Source: Spirochaetaceae bacterium
Lineage (GTDB): Bacteria; Spirochaetota; Spirochaetia; Treponematales; Breznakiellaceae
Direction: 5' to 3'
Length of the DNA stretch: 21,719 bases
NCBI GenBank assembly: GCA_031257135.1
Contig: JAIRPH010000202.1
Span: 1-21,719 of the forward strand
The notes under the pieces are model-generated. The model was not told where the DNA came from. It worked only from the letters and a program-made list of their open reading frames with translations, and made no database searches. How positions within the stretch are numbered: position 1 is the stretch's first letter; each line of letters opens with the position of its first letter. A program made the position numbers and the translations under genes. Positions 1-7,830 of this stretch are shown in pieces.

Positions 1-1
1 C

Positions 2-124
2 ATTGAAGACGAGGAAGTCCTCGAATTTTACGACTTTACCCAAATTCCCCTTGAGATAGAACCCATCGGGCTGGACTATTTCAAATCGGTTATCCTTGAC
101 ATTTGCCGCAGAACGCTCAGGTGA
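2..124 (+). CDS. 3' end of an unidentified gene (partial)
   Basis: An open frame enters from the left edge and ends at TGA 122-124, giving a 40-residue C-terminus that ends ICRRTLR. The stretch is acidic at first (IEDEEVLEFYDF) and then mixed hydrophobic, which looks like a normal folded protein end rather than a chance frame. I do not recognise the family from this short tail. A gap of about 60 bp holding a promoter separates it from the next gene, so it probably ends its own transcription unit. No terminator hairpin is evident after the stop. Confidence 0.6.
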   Translation: MEDEEVLEFYDFTQIPLEIEPIGLDYFKSVILDICRRTLR

Positions 125-143
125 CGCCCTGTTCCCGCCGGGA

Positions 144-172
144 TTGCAGAACTATGGGCTTTTGATTATACT
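144..172 (+). promoter_or_regulatory. sigma70-type promoter for the GNAT gene
   Basis: A -35 box TTGCAG (144-149) and a -10 box TATACT (167-172) are separated by exactly 17 bp. The predicted transcription start near 179 leaves a leader of only about 6 nt before ATG 185. Hexamer quality is good for the -10 and partial for the -35. Confidence 0.5.
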
Positions 173-184
173 CGAAGAAATTAT

Positions 185-700
185 ATGGAAATAACGATTG
201 AAAAGATACGCGAATCCGAGAAGGACTTTCTTGCGGAAATGCTCAAAGCTATGAAAAACCGCACGGACGATCCTGCATTTTCCTATGCTCATCTTGACGA
301 TTATTGGACAAATGAAGATTATATCCCTTATTTTATTTGTGCCGACGCTGAAATTGCAGGGTTTGTGTTAATCGACAAGTATTTTTGGGTACTGCCTCGT
401 GAAAAAACCAATTACGGCGTCGCCGAAATCTATGTAAAACCGGAATTCCGCCGCAACGGAATCGCAAAGCGCGGGATGTTCCGAGTTTTTGCGTCTCATC
501 CGGGGAATTGGGAAATACGTCCGCTTGACGGCTCTGCTGAGGCTCAGGCTTTTTGGGAACATACGCTGGAAGCCTATACTCGGGGAAACTACAAAACGAC
601 CTGTTTCGGGAAATACAAGCGTCCGATTTATACGCTGGAAGCGCCCGCGGTTCATCAAACGGGGCGTGAAATGGTTTATCGAGAGGCGTACGGCTTGTAA
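185..700 (+). CDS. GNAT-family N-acetyltransferase
   Basis: A 171-residue protein of typical size for a single-domain GNAT. The acetyl-CoA binding motif A is visible at about residues 79-97: a beta strand (VAEIYVKPEF) followed by the pyrophosphate loop RRNGIA (89-94). A later segment with SAEAQAFWEHTLEAY (about 117-131) matches the usual 'xxA..FWe..gf' motif B region of stand-alone acetyltransferases. The substrate cannot be told from sequence. It has its own promoter and a very short leader with only a weak GAAGAAA purine tract ahead of ATG 185. It is followed by a 73- to 85-bp gap and then rpe, so it is probably monocistronic. Confidence 0.85.
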   Translation: MEITIEKIRESEKDFLAEMLKAMKNRTDDPAFSYAHLDDYWTNEDYIPYFICADAEIAGFVLIDKYFWVLPREKTNYGVAEIYVKPEFRRNGIAKRGMFRVFASHPGNWEIRPLDGSAEAQAFWEHTLEAYTRGNYKTTCFGKYKRPIYTLEAPAVHQTGREMVYREAYGL

Positions 701-750
701 AAAGACACCTGTAGAAAAAGTAGAAAAAAGCCGACCGCCGCTGTGAGGCT

Positions 751-778
751 TTACAAGAAACCATCGGGCGAGTATGAT
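751..778 (+). promoter_or_regulatory. promoter of the rpe operon (leaderless arrangement)
   Basis: TTACAA (751-756), a 16-bp spacer, then TATGAT (773-778). Seven bases separate the -10 from ATG 786, so transcription would begin at or within a base of the start codon. This argues against the upstream in-frame ATG at 774, which lies inside the -10 box. Confidence 0.5.
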
Positions 779-785
779 AGGTAGT

Positions 786-1439
786 ATGAAAAAACCTATC
801 GTTGCGCCGTCGATACTATCGGCAGATTTTTCCAATGTTGCCGCCGCGGTTGCGGATATCGACGCCGCCGGAGCGGAATGGGTTCATCTTGATGTAATGG
901 ATGGAAAATTCGTTCCTAATCTTACTTTCGGACCTAAATTGGTGAAGGATATTCGGGATAAAAGCGCCGGCGTATTCGACGTTCATCTTATGACGTATCA
1001 GCCTGAACAGTTCATCGACTCATTCGCTCAAGCCGGGGCGGATTATATTACGTTTCATGCGGAAGCGGTTGTTCACGGGCATCGGCTTTTGGCGGGAATC
1101 CGCGGTTTGGGGAAGAAAGCCGGGATCAGCGTCGTGCCTTCTACGCCGGTATCCTCTATTGAACCGCTTCTTCCCTTCGTTGATTTGACGCTGGTGATGA
1201 CGGTCAATCCGGGCTTCGGCGGACAGGAATTGATCCCTGAATGTCTTGAAAAGGTACAAAAGCTGGTCGAGATAAGGGAACAGCGGGGTTTTAGGTTTTT
1301 GATTTCCGTAGACGGCGGGATCAATGAGGCTACCGCACGCATGGTCCGGGAGGCGGGAGTTGATGTGATGGTGACTGGGTCGGCGTTTTTTAACGCGCCG
1401 GACAAGTCCTCCCTGGTGGCGCGGTTAAAAGGCTCATGA
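786..1439 (+). CDS. rpe: ribulose-phosphate 3-epimerase
   Basis: Cytosolic TIM-barrel enzyme that interconverts D-ribulose 5-phosphate and D-xylulose 5-phosphate in the pentose phosphate pathway. With the start at ATG 786 it has 217 residues, a normal length, and begins MKKPIVAPSILSADF, the usual Rpe N-terminus. Catalytic and metal-binding residues are in place: S9 in PSILSADF, H34 and D36 in HLDVMDG, H67 in DVHLM, plus the phosphate-binding MTVNPGFGGQ loop and the C-terminal SVDGGIN and VTGSAFF segments. An ATG at 774 in the same frame would add four residues, but it overlaps the predicted -10 box. The stop overlaps the start of the next gene by ATGA, so rpe leads a three-gene operon. Confidence 0.95.
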   Translation: MKKPIVAPSILSADFSNVAAAVADIDAAGAEWVHLDVMDGKFVPNLTFGPKLVKDIRDKSAGVFDVHLMTYQPEQFIDSFAQAGADYITFHAEAVVHGHRLLAGIRGLGKKAGISVVPSTPVSSIEPLLPFVDLTLVMTVNPGFGGQELIPECLEKVQKLVEIREQRGFRFLISVDGGINEATARMVREAGVDVMVTGSAFFNAPDKSSLVARLKGS

Positions 1440-2572
1440 ACCGTGATCCTATTTTAACCAAAGCGGCTCGTTTGCTCAGACGAGGAAAGTATGATAATAC
1501 CATAAAACTTTTGGAGCCTGAAGTAAACCGGTATCACGGAGTTTTTACCTATTATTATATGTTGGCTCTTGCATATCTTCATACAAGGATTTTTAATGTA
1601 GCTTTTACCTATTTTAAACTCGCCAGAGATATAAAGATGCGGGACCCTACGGTATTGCTTGGTTTGGCCGCGTTGTACCTCCGCCGAGGAGATACGGATC
1701 GGGCGGTAGACTTTTATCTTGAAGTACAGGATTTGGATGAACACAATAAAATAGCGAAAAAAGCGCTCAAGGTAATCCGCAAATATTCGGGAACCGAGGA
1801 GCTTTCCGCTTGGGTTGATTCCAAAAAGCTGGTCCGGCTTTTTCCGCCGTTGCCTCATGCGCCCCTTGGGGCATCGGATGTGCTGGCGCCTATCTTCTGT
1901 TTTCTGCTGATAGGGGTTCTCGGCGCGGGAACGCTCATTACGCTGAAAGTGATTCCATCGCCTATCAAGATCGCTCCCAAGACTGAACGGGAAGGTTTCG
2001 TTACCAGCGCGCTGAATCGGGAAGAGCGGGACGCGCCGGTTCAGATCGAGGGGAGTTACCGGTACGTGATGACCAGCAGACAGATATTCGATACCTACGA
2101 AGAAGCTCGGGACCTTTTTACCAAATACCGCGATGAAGCGGCGAAAGTCGCGCTCAACCGCCTGCTGGAATCTAACGCTTCGGAACCGATTAAAACAAAG
2201 GCGCGGTTTCTTATTTCATATATGGATATTCCGGGTTTCGATACCCTAAAGGATCGCTTCGACTACGCCGAGGTGATTCGGGAGCCGATCTTGTATAGGG
2301 ATTGTTATATTATATGGCAGGGAATGGCCGCCAATCTTGAGGTTGGAGAAAGCGCCACCTCTTTTAATCTTCTTGTGGGGTATGATATGAAAAGAAACGC
2401 CTTGCAGGGCGTTGTACCGGTGACGTTTAATCTTTCGGCCGCGGTCAATACCGAAAAGCCGTTGGAAGTTTTAGGGAAAGTGATTCCCGTAACCGCGGAA
2501 AAAGGACTGGATATTAAGCTCGAAGGAGTGGCTCTGCATCAGTCAGGGCTTAGATTAGGAGCCGGCAAGTGA
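1436..2572 (+). CDS. membrane-anchored TPR protein
   Basis: A 378-residue protein in three parts. Residues 1-115 form about three helical tetratricopeptide-like repeats (GKYDNTIKLLEPEV, YYMLALAYLHTRIFNVAFTYFKLA split across the second, then VLLGLAALYLRRGDTDRAVDFY). Residues about 149-171 form one hydrophobic span. Residues 172-378 form a soluble domain with no motif I recognise. By charge, the TPR part should be cytoplasmic and the C-terminal domain outside the inner membrane. Similar TPR-plus-anchor proteins occur in treponemes, but the job is not known to me. It overlaps rpe by ATGA upstream and dtd by GTGA downstream, so it is translationally coupled to both. Confidence 0.8.
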   Translation: MNRDPILTKAARLLRRGKYDNTIKLLEPEVNRYHGVFTYYYMLALAYLHTRIFNVAFTYFKLARDIKMRDPTVLLGLAALYLRRGDTDRAVDFYLEVQDLDEHNKIAKKALKVIRKYSGTEELSAWVDSKKLVRLFPPLPHAPLGASDVLAPIFCFLLIGVLGAGTLITLKVIPSPIKIAPKTEREGFVTSALNREERDAPVQIEGSYRYVMTSRQIFDTYEEARDLFTKYRDEAAKVALNRLLESNASEPIKTKARFLISYMDIPGFDTLKDRFDYAEVIREPILYRDCYIIWQGMAANLEVGESATSFNLLVGYDMKRNALQGVVPVTFNLSAAVNTEKPLEVLGKVIPVTAEKGLDIKLEGVALHQSGLRLGAGK

Positions 2573-3018
2573 GAGCCGTGGTTCAGCGGGTTCGGGACGC
2601 TTCGGTTTCGGTGGACGCCGCGGTGCGCGGGCGCATTGATTCGGGACTGCTGGTCTATCTAGGCGTGGCTCAGGGAGATACGCCCGGGGATGCCGCGTAT
2701 CTGGCGGAAAAAATCGGAGGGCTTCGGATTTTTGAAGACCCTCAAGGCAAGATGAATCTTTCGGTACAAGACGTCCGGGGCGGAGTGCTTGCGGTATCGC
2801 AATTTACGCTCTTGGCGGACGCCCGGAAGGGACGGCGTCCCTCTTACTCGGAAGCCGCGGAGCCGGGAATCGCCGAAACGCTGTATGAATACTTTATGGA
2901 TAAAATTCGGGAACAGGGAATTCTTTGTGAAGCCGGCGTTTTTCAAGCTCACATGGAGGTTTCCTATATCAACGACGGACCAGTTACCATTCTGCTGGAT
3001 TCCCGGAAATATTTTTAA
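2569..3018 (+). CDS. dtd: D-aminoacyl-tRNA deacylase
   Basis: Homodimeric cytosolic enzyme that hydrolyses D-amino acids, and glycine mischarged on tRNA-Ala, from tRNA. The 149-residue length is typical. Both family signatures are visible: SQFTLLAD at residues 77-84 and NDGPVTI at about 135-141, the latter carrying the Gly-cisPro chiral filter. GRRPSY (88-93) is also characteristic. The start is GTG 2569, inside a GTGA overlap with the TPR gene stop, with AGGAG eight bases upstream. It is the last gene of the rpe operon. No clear terminator follows. Confidence 0.95.
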   Translation: MRAVVQRVRDASVSVDAAVRGRIDSGLLVYLGVAQGDTPGDAAYLAEKIGGLRIFEDPQGKMNLSVQDVRGGVLAVSQFTLLADARKGRRPSYSEAAEPGIAETLYEYFMDKIREQGILCEAGVFQAHMEVSYINDGPVTILLDSRKYF

Positions 3019-3087
3019 ATTTTTAGAAAGTCAGCGATCAACGTTTCCACAAAGCGGTCTTGCGGTTCCGTTTAGGTTTAAACGCGG

Positions 3088-3110
3088 GTATGTTAAAAAA
3101 CGAAACATAC
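3088..3110. other. 7-bp inverted repeat in the dtd-kinase gap
   Basis: GTATGTT (3088-3094) and AACATAC (3104-3110) form a perfect 7-bp inverted repeat around a 9-base A-rich loop. No T-run follows, so it is not a typical intrinsic terminator. It lies about 40 bp before the weak promoter of the kinase gene, so it could be an operator for sugar-acid control. The rest of the 177-bp gap shows nothing I can name. Confidence 0.35.
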
Positions 3111-3150
3111 TTCCGGGGACTATGGCATAAAACCGTATGATTTTCAACCC

Positions 3151-3179
3151 TTTTCCTAATATACGGATTGGCATATATT
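3151..3179 (+). promoter_or_regulatory. weak candidate promoter for kinase-pdxA
   Basis: TTTTCC (3151-3156), 17 bp, TATATT (3174-3179). The -35 matches consensus at only three positions, and no Shine-Dalgarno sequence is visible before ATG 3196. Another TATAGT at 3188-3193 lies too close to the start codon to serve it. The call rests mainly on spacing. Confidence 0.3.
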
Positions 3180-3195
3180 TTGCTGTGTATAGTAT

Positions 3196-4431
3196 ATGCG
3201 GATACTAATACTGGCGGACGATCTCACCGGCGCGAACGATACGGCAATTCAATTCGTTAAGCGCGGTTTTTCCGCGTTGGTTGTAGCCTGCCCGGAGCCG
3301 CCTGATCCGTCGGTTTGCGCCGGGTATGAGGTTGTCGCGCTTAATTCAGATACTCGCAATATGAGCCGGTCTGAAGCCTGCGATAGGATACGAAATATGC
3401 TCGTCCGGCTGAAACCGGAGAAGGTTTATAAAAAAGTCGATTCCGTATTGCGGGGAAATCCCGGAGCCGAGTTAGCCGCGGTAATGGACGAGCTTGATCT
3501 TCCCTTAGCGGTTGCGGCTCCTTCGTTTCCGGTCAATCGGAGCGTTATAGAAGGGGGTATTTTGAAATCCGGCGGCGGAACGAATCCGGCGGAGATAAAC
3601 GCAGTAACGGTGTTTGCAGAGTCCCGCAAGCCTACTGAATCTATCCCGCTGGATATAATCCGGCGGGGCTGTAAGGCGGCTTTAGACTATACGCTTTCCC
3701 GATATGCCGCGGGCGTCAGGGTATTTGTCGCCGACGCGGTCAGCGACGATGATTTGGAAACGGTGTATCGTATGTCCGCGGTATTGGAGAAGCCTCATAT
3801 TCTTGCAGGCGCGGCGGGATTGGCGAATCAGGTAGCCCGTCTCGCCGCAGTTCCGAAGGGTATCCCCAAGCCTTCGGTTCCGCTTGACGGATACGCTCCT
3901 GCGCTGGTTATCGCCGGAACGAGGCAGGGAGAAACGGCTGATCAGATAGTCTTTCTTTCTCAAGCCCGTTCCGTTCCGGTTATCCGGTTTAAGTCCGATC
4001 TTGTGACGCAGAACCAAATCGGAGACGCGGTACGCGCCGCGTATCAGGAAGCCGCGGAACAGCTCAAGAAGAAGGTTCCGGTTTGCATTATCGCGGTTGA
4101 GAGTATGTTCAAAGCGGAAATCCCCGCGGGAACCGTATCGCGGGGCAACGCGGACTGCGCCGCAATTTCCGCCGCGTTGGGAGTATTAGCCGGCAGACTG
4201 ATGGAAGACTTTCTGTTTCCCGTCATAATAACTACCGGCGGAGATACGTCGTTAGAAGTATGCAGACGCTTAGGCGCGGCGGGTATTCGTCCCTTTGCTG
4301 AAATCTGTCCGGGTATTCCCATCGGCTGTATTGTAGGCGGCCGCTACGAAAACCGGTATATTATCACCAAAAGCGGCCGCTTCGGCAATGAAGACGCGCT
4401 GACAGAAATACTGCGCTGGCTCGGCGTGTAA
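3196..4431 (+). CDS. four-carbon acid sugar kinase (DUF1537 family)
   Basis: A 411-residue cytosolic kinase of the DUF1537 family, whose characterised members phosphorylate D-threonate, D-erythronate or related aldonates with ATP. The N-terminal signature ADDLTGANDTA (residues 7-17) is diagnostic and is followed by the substrate-domain segment KKVDSVLRGNPGAE. The C-terminal nucleotide-binding domain begins near residue 232 (VIAGTRQGETADQI) and carries TGGDTSLEVCRRLGA and the terminal EICPGIPIG. The next gene, 12 bp downstream, is a PdxA-family dehydrogenase, the usual partner: kinase, then oxidation and decarboxylation to dihydroxyacetone phosphate. The exact stereochemistry of the substrate cannot be read from the sequence. 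No transporter or regulator sits beside it. Confidence 0.88.
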   Translation: MRILILADDLTGANDTAIQFVKRGFSALVVACPEPPDPSVCAGYEVVALNSDTRNMSRSEACDRIRNMLVRLKPEKVYKKVDSVLRGNPGAELAAVMDELDLPLAVAAPSFPVNRSVIEGGILKSGGGTNPAEINAVTVFAESRKPTESIPLDIIRRGCKAALDYTLSRYAAGVRVFVADAVSDDDLETVYRMSAVLEKPHILAGAAGLANQVARLAAVPKGIPKPSVPLDGYAPALVIAGTRQGETADQIVFLSQARSVPVIRFKSDLVTQNQIGDAVRAAYQEAAEQLKKKVPVCIIAVESMFKAEIPAGTVSRGNADCAAISAALGVLAGRLMEDFLFPVIITTGGDTSLEVCRRLGAAGIRPFAEICPGIPIGCIVGGRYENRYIITKSGRFGNEDALTEILRWLGV

Positions 4432-4443
4432 GGAGGAGAAAGG

Positions 4444-5490
4444 ATGCGTCAAAGACCTGTAATAGGCATTACCTTAGGAGACCCTTCCGGCATAGGTCCG
4501 GAGATCACGGTTAAAACGCTGGCTCAGGAGCGGATATACGGCATCTGCCGCCCTGTTGTGATAGGCGATGCGGGAGTTCTTAAAAAGTCCGCGGAAGAAG
4601 CGGTAAAGCGGCGGGATATGCTGATTCATCCGGTAACGTCTATCTCAGACTGTCGATTTGAATTCGGTACTATTGATGTGTACGATTTGCGTAACGTGGA
4701 ACTCCCAAAGCTCAAGATAGGCGCGGTAGACGCGATGAGCGGCTCTGCGGCGTTTTCAGCGGTAAAGAAAGCGATAGAACTCGCGCTTGCGGGAGACATC
4801 GACGCTACCGTAACTAATCCGCTTAACAAAGAAGCCCTCAATCTGGCGGGGCATCGCTATTCGGGACACACCGAGATTTACGCGGATCTCACCGGAACCA
4901 AGAAGTATTCCATGATGCTTGCCGATGAATCTCTGCGGGTCGTTCATGTTTCGACTCATGTATCTCTGCGGGAAGCCTGCGACCGAGTTAAGAAAGATAG
5001 GGTGCTGGAAGTGATAACCTTAGCGTATCATACCTGCAAACAGTTGGGCATTGAGAACCCCAAAATAGCCGTAGCAGGATTGAATCCGCACGCCGGAGAA
5101 AACGGTATGTTCGGCAGAGAAGAAATCGAGGAGATTACGCCGGCAATACTATCCGCGCAGGCGCAGGGAATCAACGCGGAAGGACCGATTCCGCCGGATA
5201 CGGTTTTTTCCAAAGCCCGGGGCGGTATGTACGATATTGCCGTCGCCATGTATCACGATCAAGGTCATATTCCCCTTAAAACCCTCGGTTTTCAGTACAA
5301 AAACGGGAAATGGCAGTCCGTCAGCGGCGTCAACATTACTTTGGGACTGCCTATTATCAGAAGTTCTGTTGATCACGGAACAGCGTTCAATCACGCTTGG
5401 CAGGGAGCCGCGAATGAATCGAGTCTCGTAAACGCTATCGGCTACGCCGTCAGATTCGCTACGCGCCCCCAAAAACAGGAGACGATCTAA
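4444..5490 (+). CDS. pdxA2: PdxA-family 4-phospho-sugar-acid dehydrogenase
   Basis: A 348-residue NAD-dependent dehydrogenase of the PdxA family. It shows GDPSGIGPEI at residues 12-21, TNPLNKEAL (124-132), and histidines in the positions expected for substrate and metal binding: H142 in SGHTE, H172 in STHVSL, H216 in NPHAGE and H271 in YHDQGH. The C-terminus has GLPIIRSSVDHGTAFN. A strong AAGGAGG ribosome binding site precedes ATG 4444. True PdxA acts in vitamin B6 synthesis. Linkage to a DUF1537 kinase and the absence of pdxJ favour the catabolic PdxA2 role (D-threonate or D-erythronate 4-phosphate to dihydroxyacetone phosphate plus CO2). That assignment is by context, not by residue. Confidence 0.85.
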   Translation: MRQRPVIGITLGDPSGIGPEITVKTLAQERIYGICRPVVIGDAGVLKKSAEEAVKRRDMLIHPVTSISDCRFEFGTIDVYDLRNVELPKLKIGAVDAMSGSAAFSAVKKAIELALAGDIDATVTNPLNKEALNLAGHRYSGHTEIYADLTGTKKYSMMLADESLRVVHVSTHVSLREACDRVKKDRVLEVITLAYHTCKQLGIENPKIAVAGLNPHAGENGMFGREEIEEITPAILSAQAQGINAEGPIPPDTVFSKARGGMYDIAVAMYHDQGHIPLKTLGFQYKNGKWQSVSGVNITLGLPIIRSSVDHGTAFNHAWQGAANESSLVNAIGYAVRFATRPQKQETI

Positions 5491-5543
5491 AGATATTTTG
5501 TAATAACAAACAATTAGCGCGATGATAGAAAAATATCCGCAGA

Positions 5544-5572
5544 TTGCATAAATTACGGATTAATGGTATACT
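5544..5572 (+). promoter_or_regulatory. extended -10 promoter of moaA
   Basis: TTGCAT (5544-5549), 17 bp, TATACT (5567-5572), with TGG directly before the -10 forming an extended -10 element. The start site near 5579 gives a leader of about 12 nt before ATG 5592. Confidence 0.55.
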
Positions 5573-5591
5573 AACATAACTCGATAAAGAT

Positions 5592-6566
5592 ATGATTGAC
5601 TTGTATAACCGGAGCATTGATTATATGCGGATTTCGGTAACTGACCGCTGTAATCTCCGATGTATTTACTGTATGCCTGAGACCGTACAGCCGCTTCCCG
5701 CAGAAGAGCTTCTCAGCTATGAGGAGATGACGCGGGTCTGTATTGAAGGGTCTCATCTTGGAATCCGCTTTATCAAACTTACCGGCGGGGAGCCGCTGGT
5801 GCGGGACGGGATTCCCGCGCTGGTGGATGAACTGAAACGCAAGGCAGGGATTGAACGGGTGAGCCTTACCACTAACGGCGTACTATTGCCTCGGCATCTC
5901 GATGGGCTATGCTCTGCGGGCATCGACGGAATTACGGTCAGTCTCGACAGCCTTGACCCAGAGCGGTTCAAGGCGACTACCGGCTACGCTCATGTGGGCG
6001 ATATAATCGCCGCGATCCATGAGAGCATTGCCCGAAATATCAGGGTGAAGGTTAACGCGGTTCTTATCGACGACGGCGGGAAACCGGCATGGCGTAATTT
6101 AGCGGAGCTTGCCAGAACTTTGCCCCTTGCGGTGCGGTTTATCGAGATGATGCCTATAGGATACGGCAGTGTATTTCACGGCGTAAGAAACGACGTGATT
6201 TTGGAGCAAATCCGGGCGTCCTACGCCGGAGTTATAGAAGATACGACCATGAAAGGGGCTGGTCCTGCGGTATATTATCACATTCCGGGTTTCAAGGGAT
6301 GCATCGGGTTTATCAGCGCTATGAGTCACTCTTTTTGTCATATCTGCAACCGCATACGCCTTACCGCGGATGGTATGCTCAAGCCCTGTTTATGCTACGC
6401 CGACGGGATAGACCTGAAAGCCATACTTCGGAGCGAAGGCTCCGGCGGGGCTATCCGCCAAGCCCTGCTCGATGCGGCGGCTCTGAAGCCTGCTTCTCAT
6501 TGTTTTACCAAGCCCCAAGCCCAGAAGCCCCTTGAACAGCGATTAATGTCCGCTATCGGAGGATAG
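5592..6566 (+). CDS. moaA: GTP 3',8-cyclase, molybdenum cofactor synthesis
   Basis: Radical SAM enzyme that, with MoaC, turns GTP into cyclic pyranopterin monophosphate, the first step of molybdenum cofactor synthesis. In 324 residues it has the radical SAM cluster C20-x3-C24-x2-C27 (DRCNLRCIYC), GGEPLVR at 65-71, the second iron-sulfur site at C249, C252 and C266 (FCHICNRIRLTADG and KPC), and the conserved C-terminal Gly-Gly tail. All parts needed for activity are present. No other moa, moe or mob gene is in the window, so partners must lie elsewhere. It is convergent with the DUF58 gene, with only 25 bp between the stops and no clear terminator there. Confidence 0.95.
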   Translation: MIDLYNRSIDYMRISVTDRCNLRCIYCMPETVQPLPAEELLSYEEMTRVCIEGSHLGIRFIKLTGGEPLVRDGIPALVDELKRKAGIERVSLTTNGVLLPRHLDGLCSAGIDGITVSLDSLDPERFKATTGYAHVGDIIAAIHESIARNIRVKVNAVLIDDGGKPAWRNLAELARTLPLAVRFIEMMPIGYGSVFHGVRNDVILEQIRASYAGVIEDTTMKGAGPAVYYHIPGFKGCIGFISAMSHSFCHICNRIRLTADGMLKPCLCYADGIDLKAILRSEGSGGAIRQALLDAAALKPASHCFTKPQAQKPLEQRLMSAIGG

Positions 6567-6591
6567 GCTCAGGGACTCAAAAGGGCAAGGC

Positions 6592-7830
6592 TCAAAGCAG
6601 TCTGACGCTTTGGGCGTGAATCCCGGTTTTGCGGGCATACCGTTCCGCGCAGGCGGTTGCGGGACCTGCAAGGCGTTCATCGTCATAGAGAAAAGCCACA
6701 TCCGTTTCTTGCAGAGTTTTCTCGAACAATCGGTCAAGGGCTGAGGTTTTCGCCGGCAGACGAGGCAGAGCCAGAATCAGCAGTCCCTCATCGTCCGACG
6801 AACAGGGCAGGTCTTCCTGAGCCGATAGAGGCAGAGCCGCAGGATGAGCCAGCGCGCCGGCTAATTCCAGGGGCGTCCCTCGGCAGATGCCCCCGCCGAT
6901 ATATCCCACGGCGACGTCTATGCCCCGCTCGGCATACAGCAGAGCCAATGCTAACGCGTTTTCGCAGAGCCGGTCAGTTCCGCGGCGGGCATCTTCGGCG
7001 GCGTACAGCGCGGAATCAGCCTGAGAATCCACCACAATGAGAAGCCGCGAATGAGGCGGCGGTTCAGGCTCGCCTTCCCGGACAAAAAGGTCTCCCAAAT
7101 GTCCGTAGAGTTTCCAGTTGATCCGCCGAGGATCGTCTCCCGGAATGTAGGGGCGGTGATCCGTGAGCGTATCGGTCCGCAGAAGCCGAGGCTCCTGCCG
7201 CTGGACCCTTCCCCCGGAACGGATGTTCGCCGGTATCGGTTTATCTATCCGCTGAGGCAGTACCAACAGCCGCGGACCCGCATCGTGAGGAATACGAAAA
7301 GCCAGCCGAAAAAAACCGGAAGCGTCGAACAGCGTAAACTCATCGTACCGTGTGTAATACGCGCCCCGCTCAGGCGCGGGAAATGTCCCGGTTCGCGCGC
7401 AATCAGGATCAAACAGATGCTGAACATATCGGCCGTCCTTCGTGTAAAGCCGCAGTTCATACCTGATCAGAATTCCGGGCATCCTGAAAAATTTTTCTTT
7501 ATCTTTTTTTGTTATGAAGATATACTCAACCTGCGTTCCCGGATCGGCTTGTTTTGTAACAATACGCGATGTTACCGACTGGACCGGTTTCCTGTGGATG
7601 CAGGAAAGGACAAAAATCGTGAAAAAACAGTAGCACAACGCCGCTTGAAACACGGCTCCGACCAAAATGAGCGCGCCTTCGTTGCGGATACTGCCGGCCG
7701 TAAAGGCAAGAATCGTGAGAATCAGGATAAAAACCCCCATTGTGGTAGGCACGGGAATCATATCCGCAAGGAATACGCCGAAAGGGGCGTCTTCCGGTTC
7801 ACGGGGTCTTAATGCCGTCGATTCGCGCAA
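6592..7830 (-). CDS. DUF58 domain membrane protein
   Basis: A 412-residue protein with two predicted membrane spans at about residues 27-47 and 52-78, followed by a soluble part. The DUF58 signature lies at about 220-255: DHRPYIPGDDPRRINWK, then LGDLFVREGEPE. The next segment, LLIVVDSQADS, resembles the first strand of a VWA-like fold. DUF58 proteins are usual partners of MoxR ATPases, which are thought to act as chaperones in assembly of membrane or metal-containing complexes. The predicted start is TTG 7830, 32 bp inside the moxR end, with GGGAG nine bases upstream. Methionines at residues 24 and 31 are alternatives without such a site. The exact role is unknown. Confidence 0.8.
   Translation of the reverse strand: MRESTALRPREPEDAPFGVFLADMIPVPTTMGVFILILTILAFTAGSIRNEGALILVGAVFQAALCYCFFTIFVLSCIHRKPVQSVTSRIVTKQADPGTQVEYIFITKKDKEKFFRMPGILIRYELRLYTKDGRYVQHLFDPDCARTGTFPAPERGAYYTRYDEFTLFDASGFFRLAFRIPHDAGPRLLVLPQRIDKPIPANIRSGGRVQRQEPRLLRTDTLTDHRPYIPGDDPRRINWKLYGHLGDLFVREGEPEPPPHSRLLIVVDSQADSALYAAEDARRGTDRLCENALALALLYAERGIDVAVGYIGGGICRGTPLELAGALAHPAALPLSAQEDLPCSSDDEGLLILALPRLPAKTSALDRLFEKTLQETDVAFLYDDERLAGPATACAERYARKTGIHAQSVRLL

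Noticed and set aside
774..785. ATG 774 as the rpe start
   Set aside because: It overlaps the predicted -10 box TATGAT (773-778), while ATG 786 gives the usual Rpe N-terminus and the same -10-to-ATG gap as other first genes.
7051..7812. 253-codon + strand frame opposite the DUF58 gene
   Set aside because: Antisense shadow of DUF58; Arg/Pro-rich translation with no recognisable domain.
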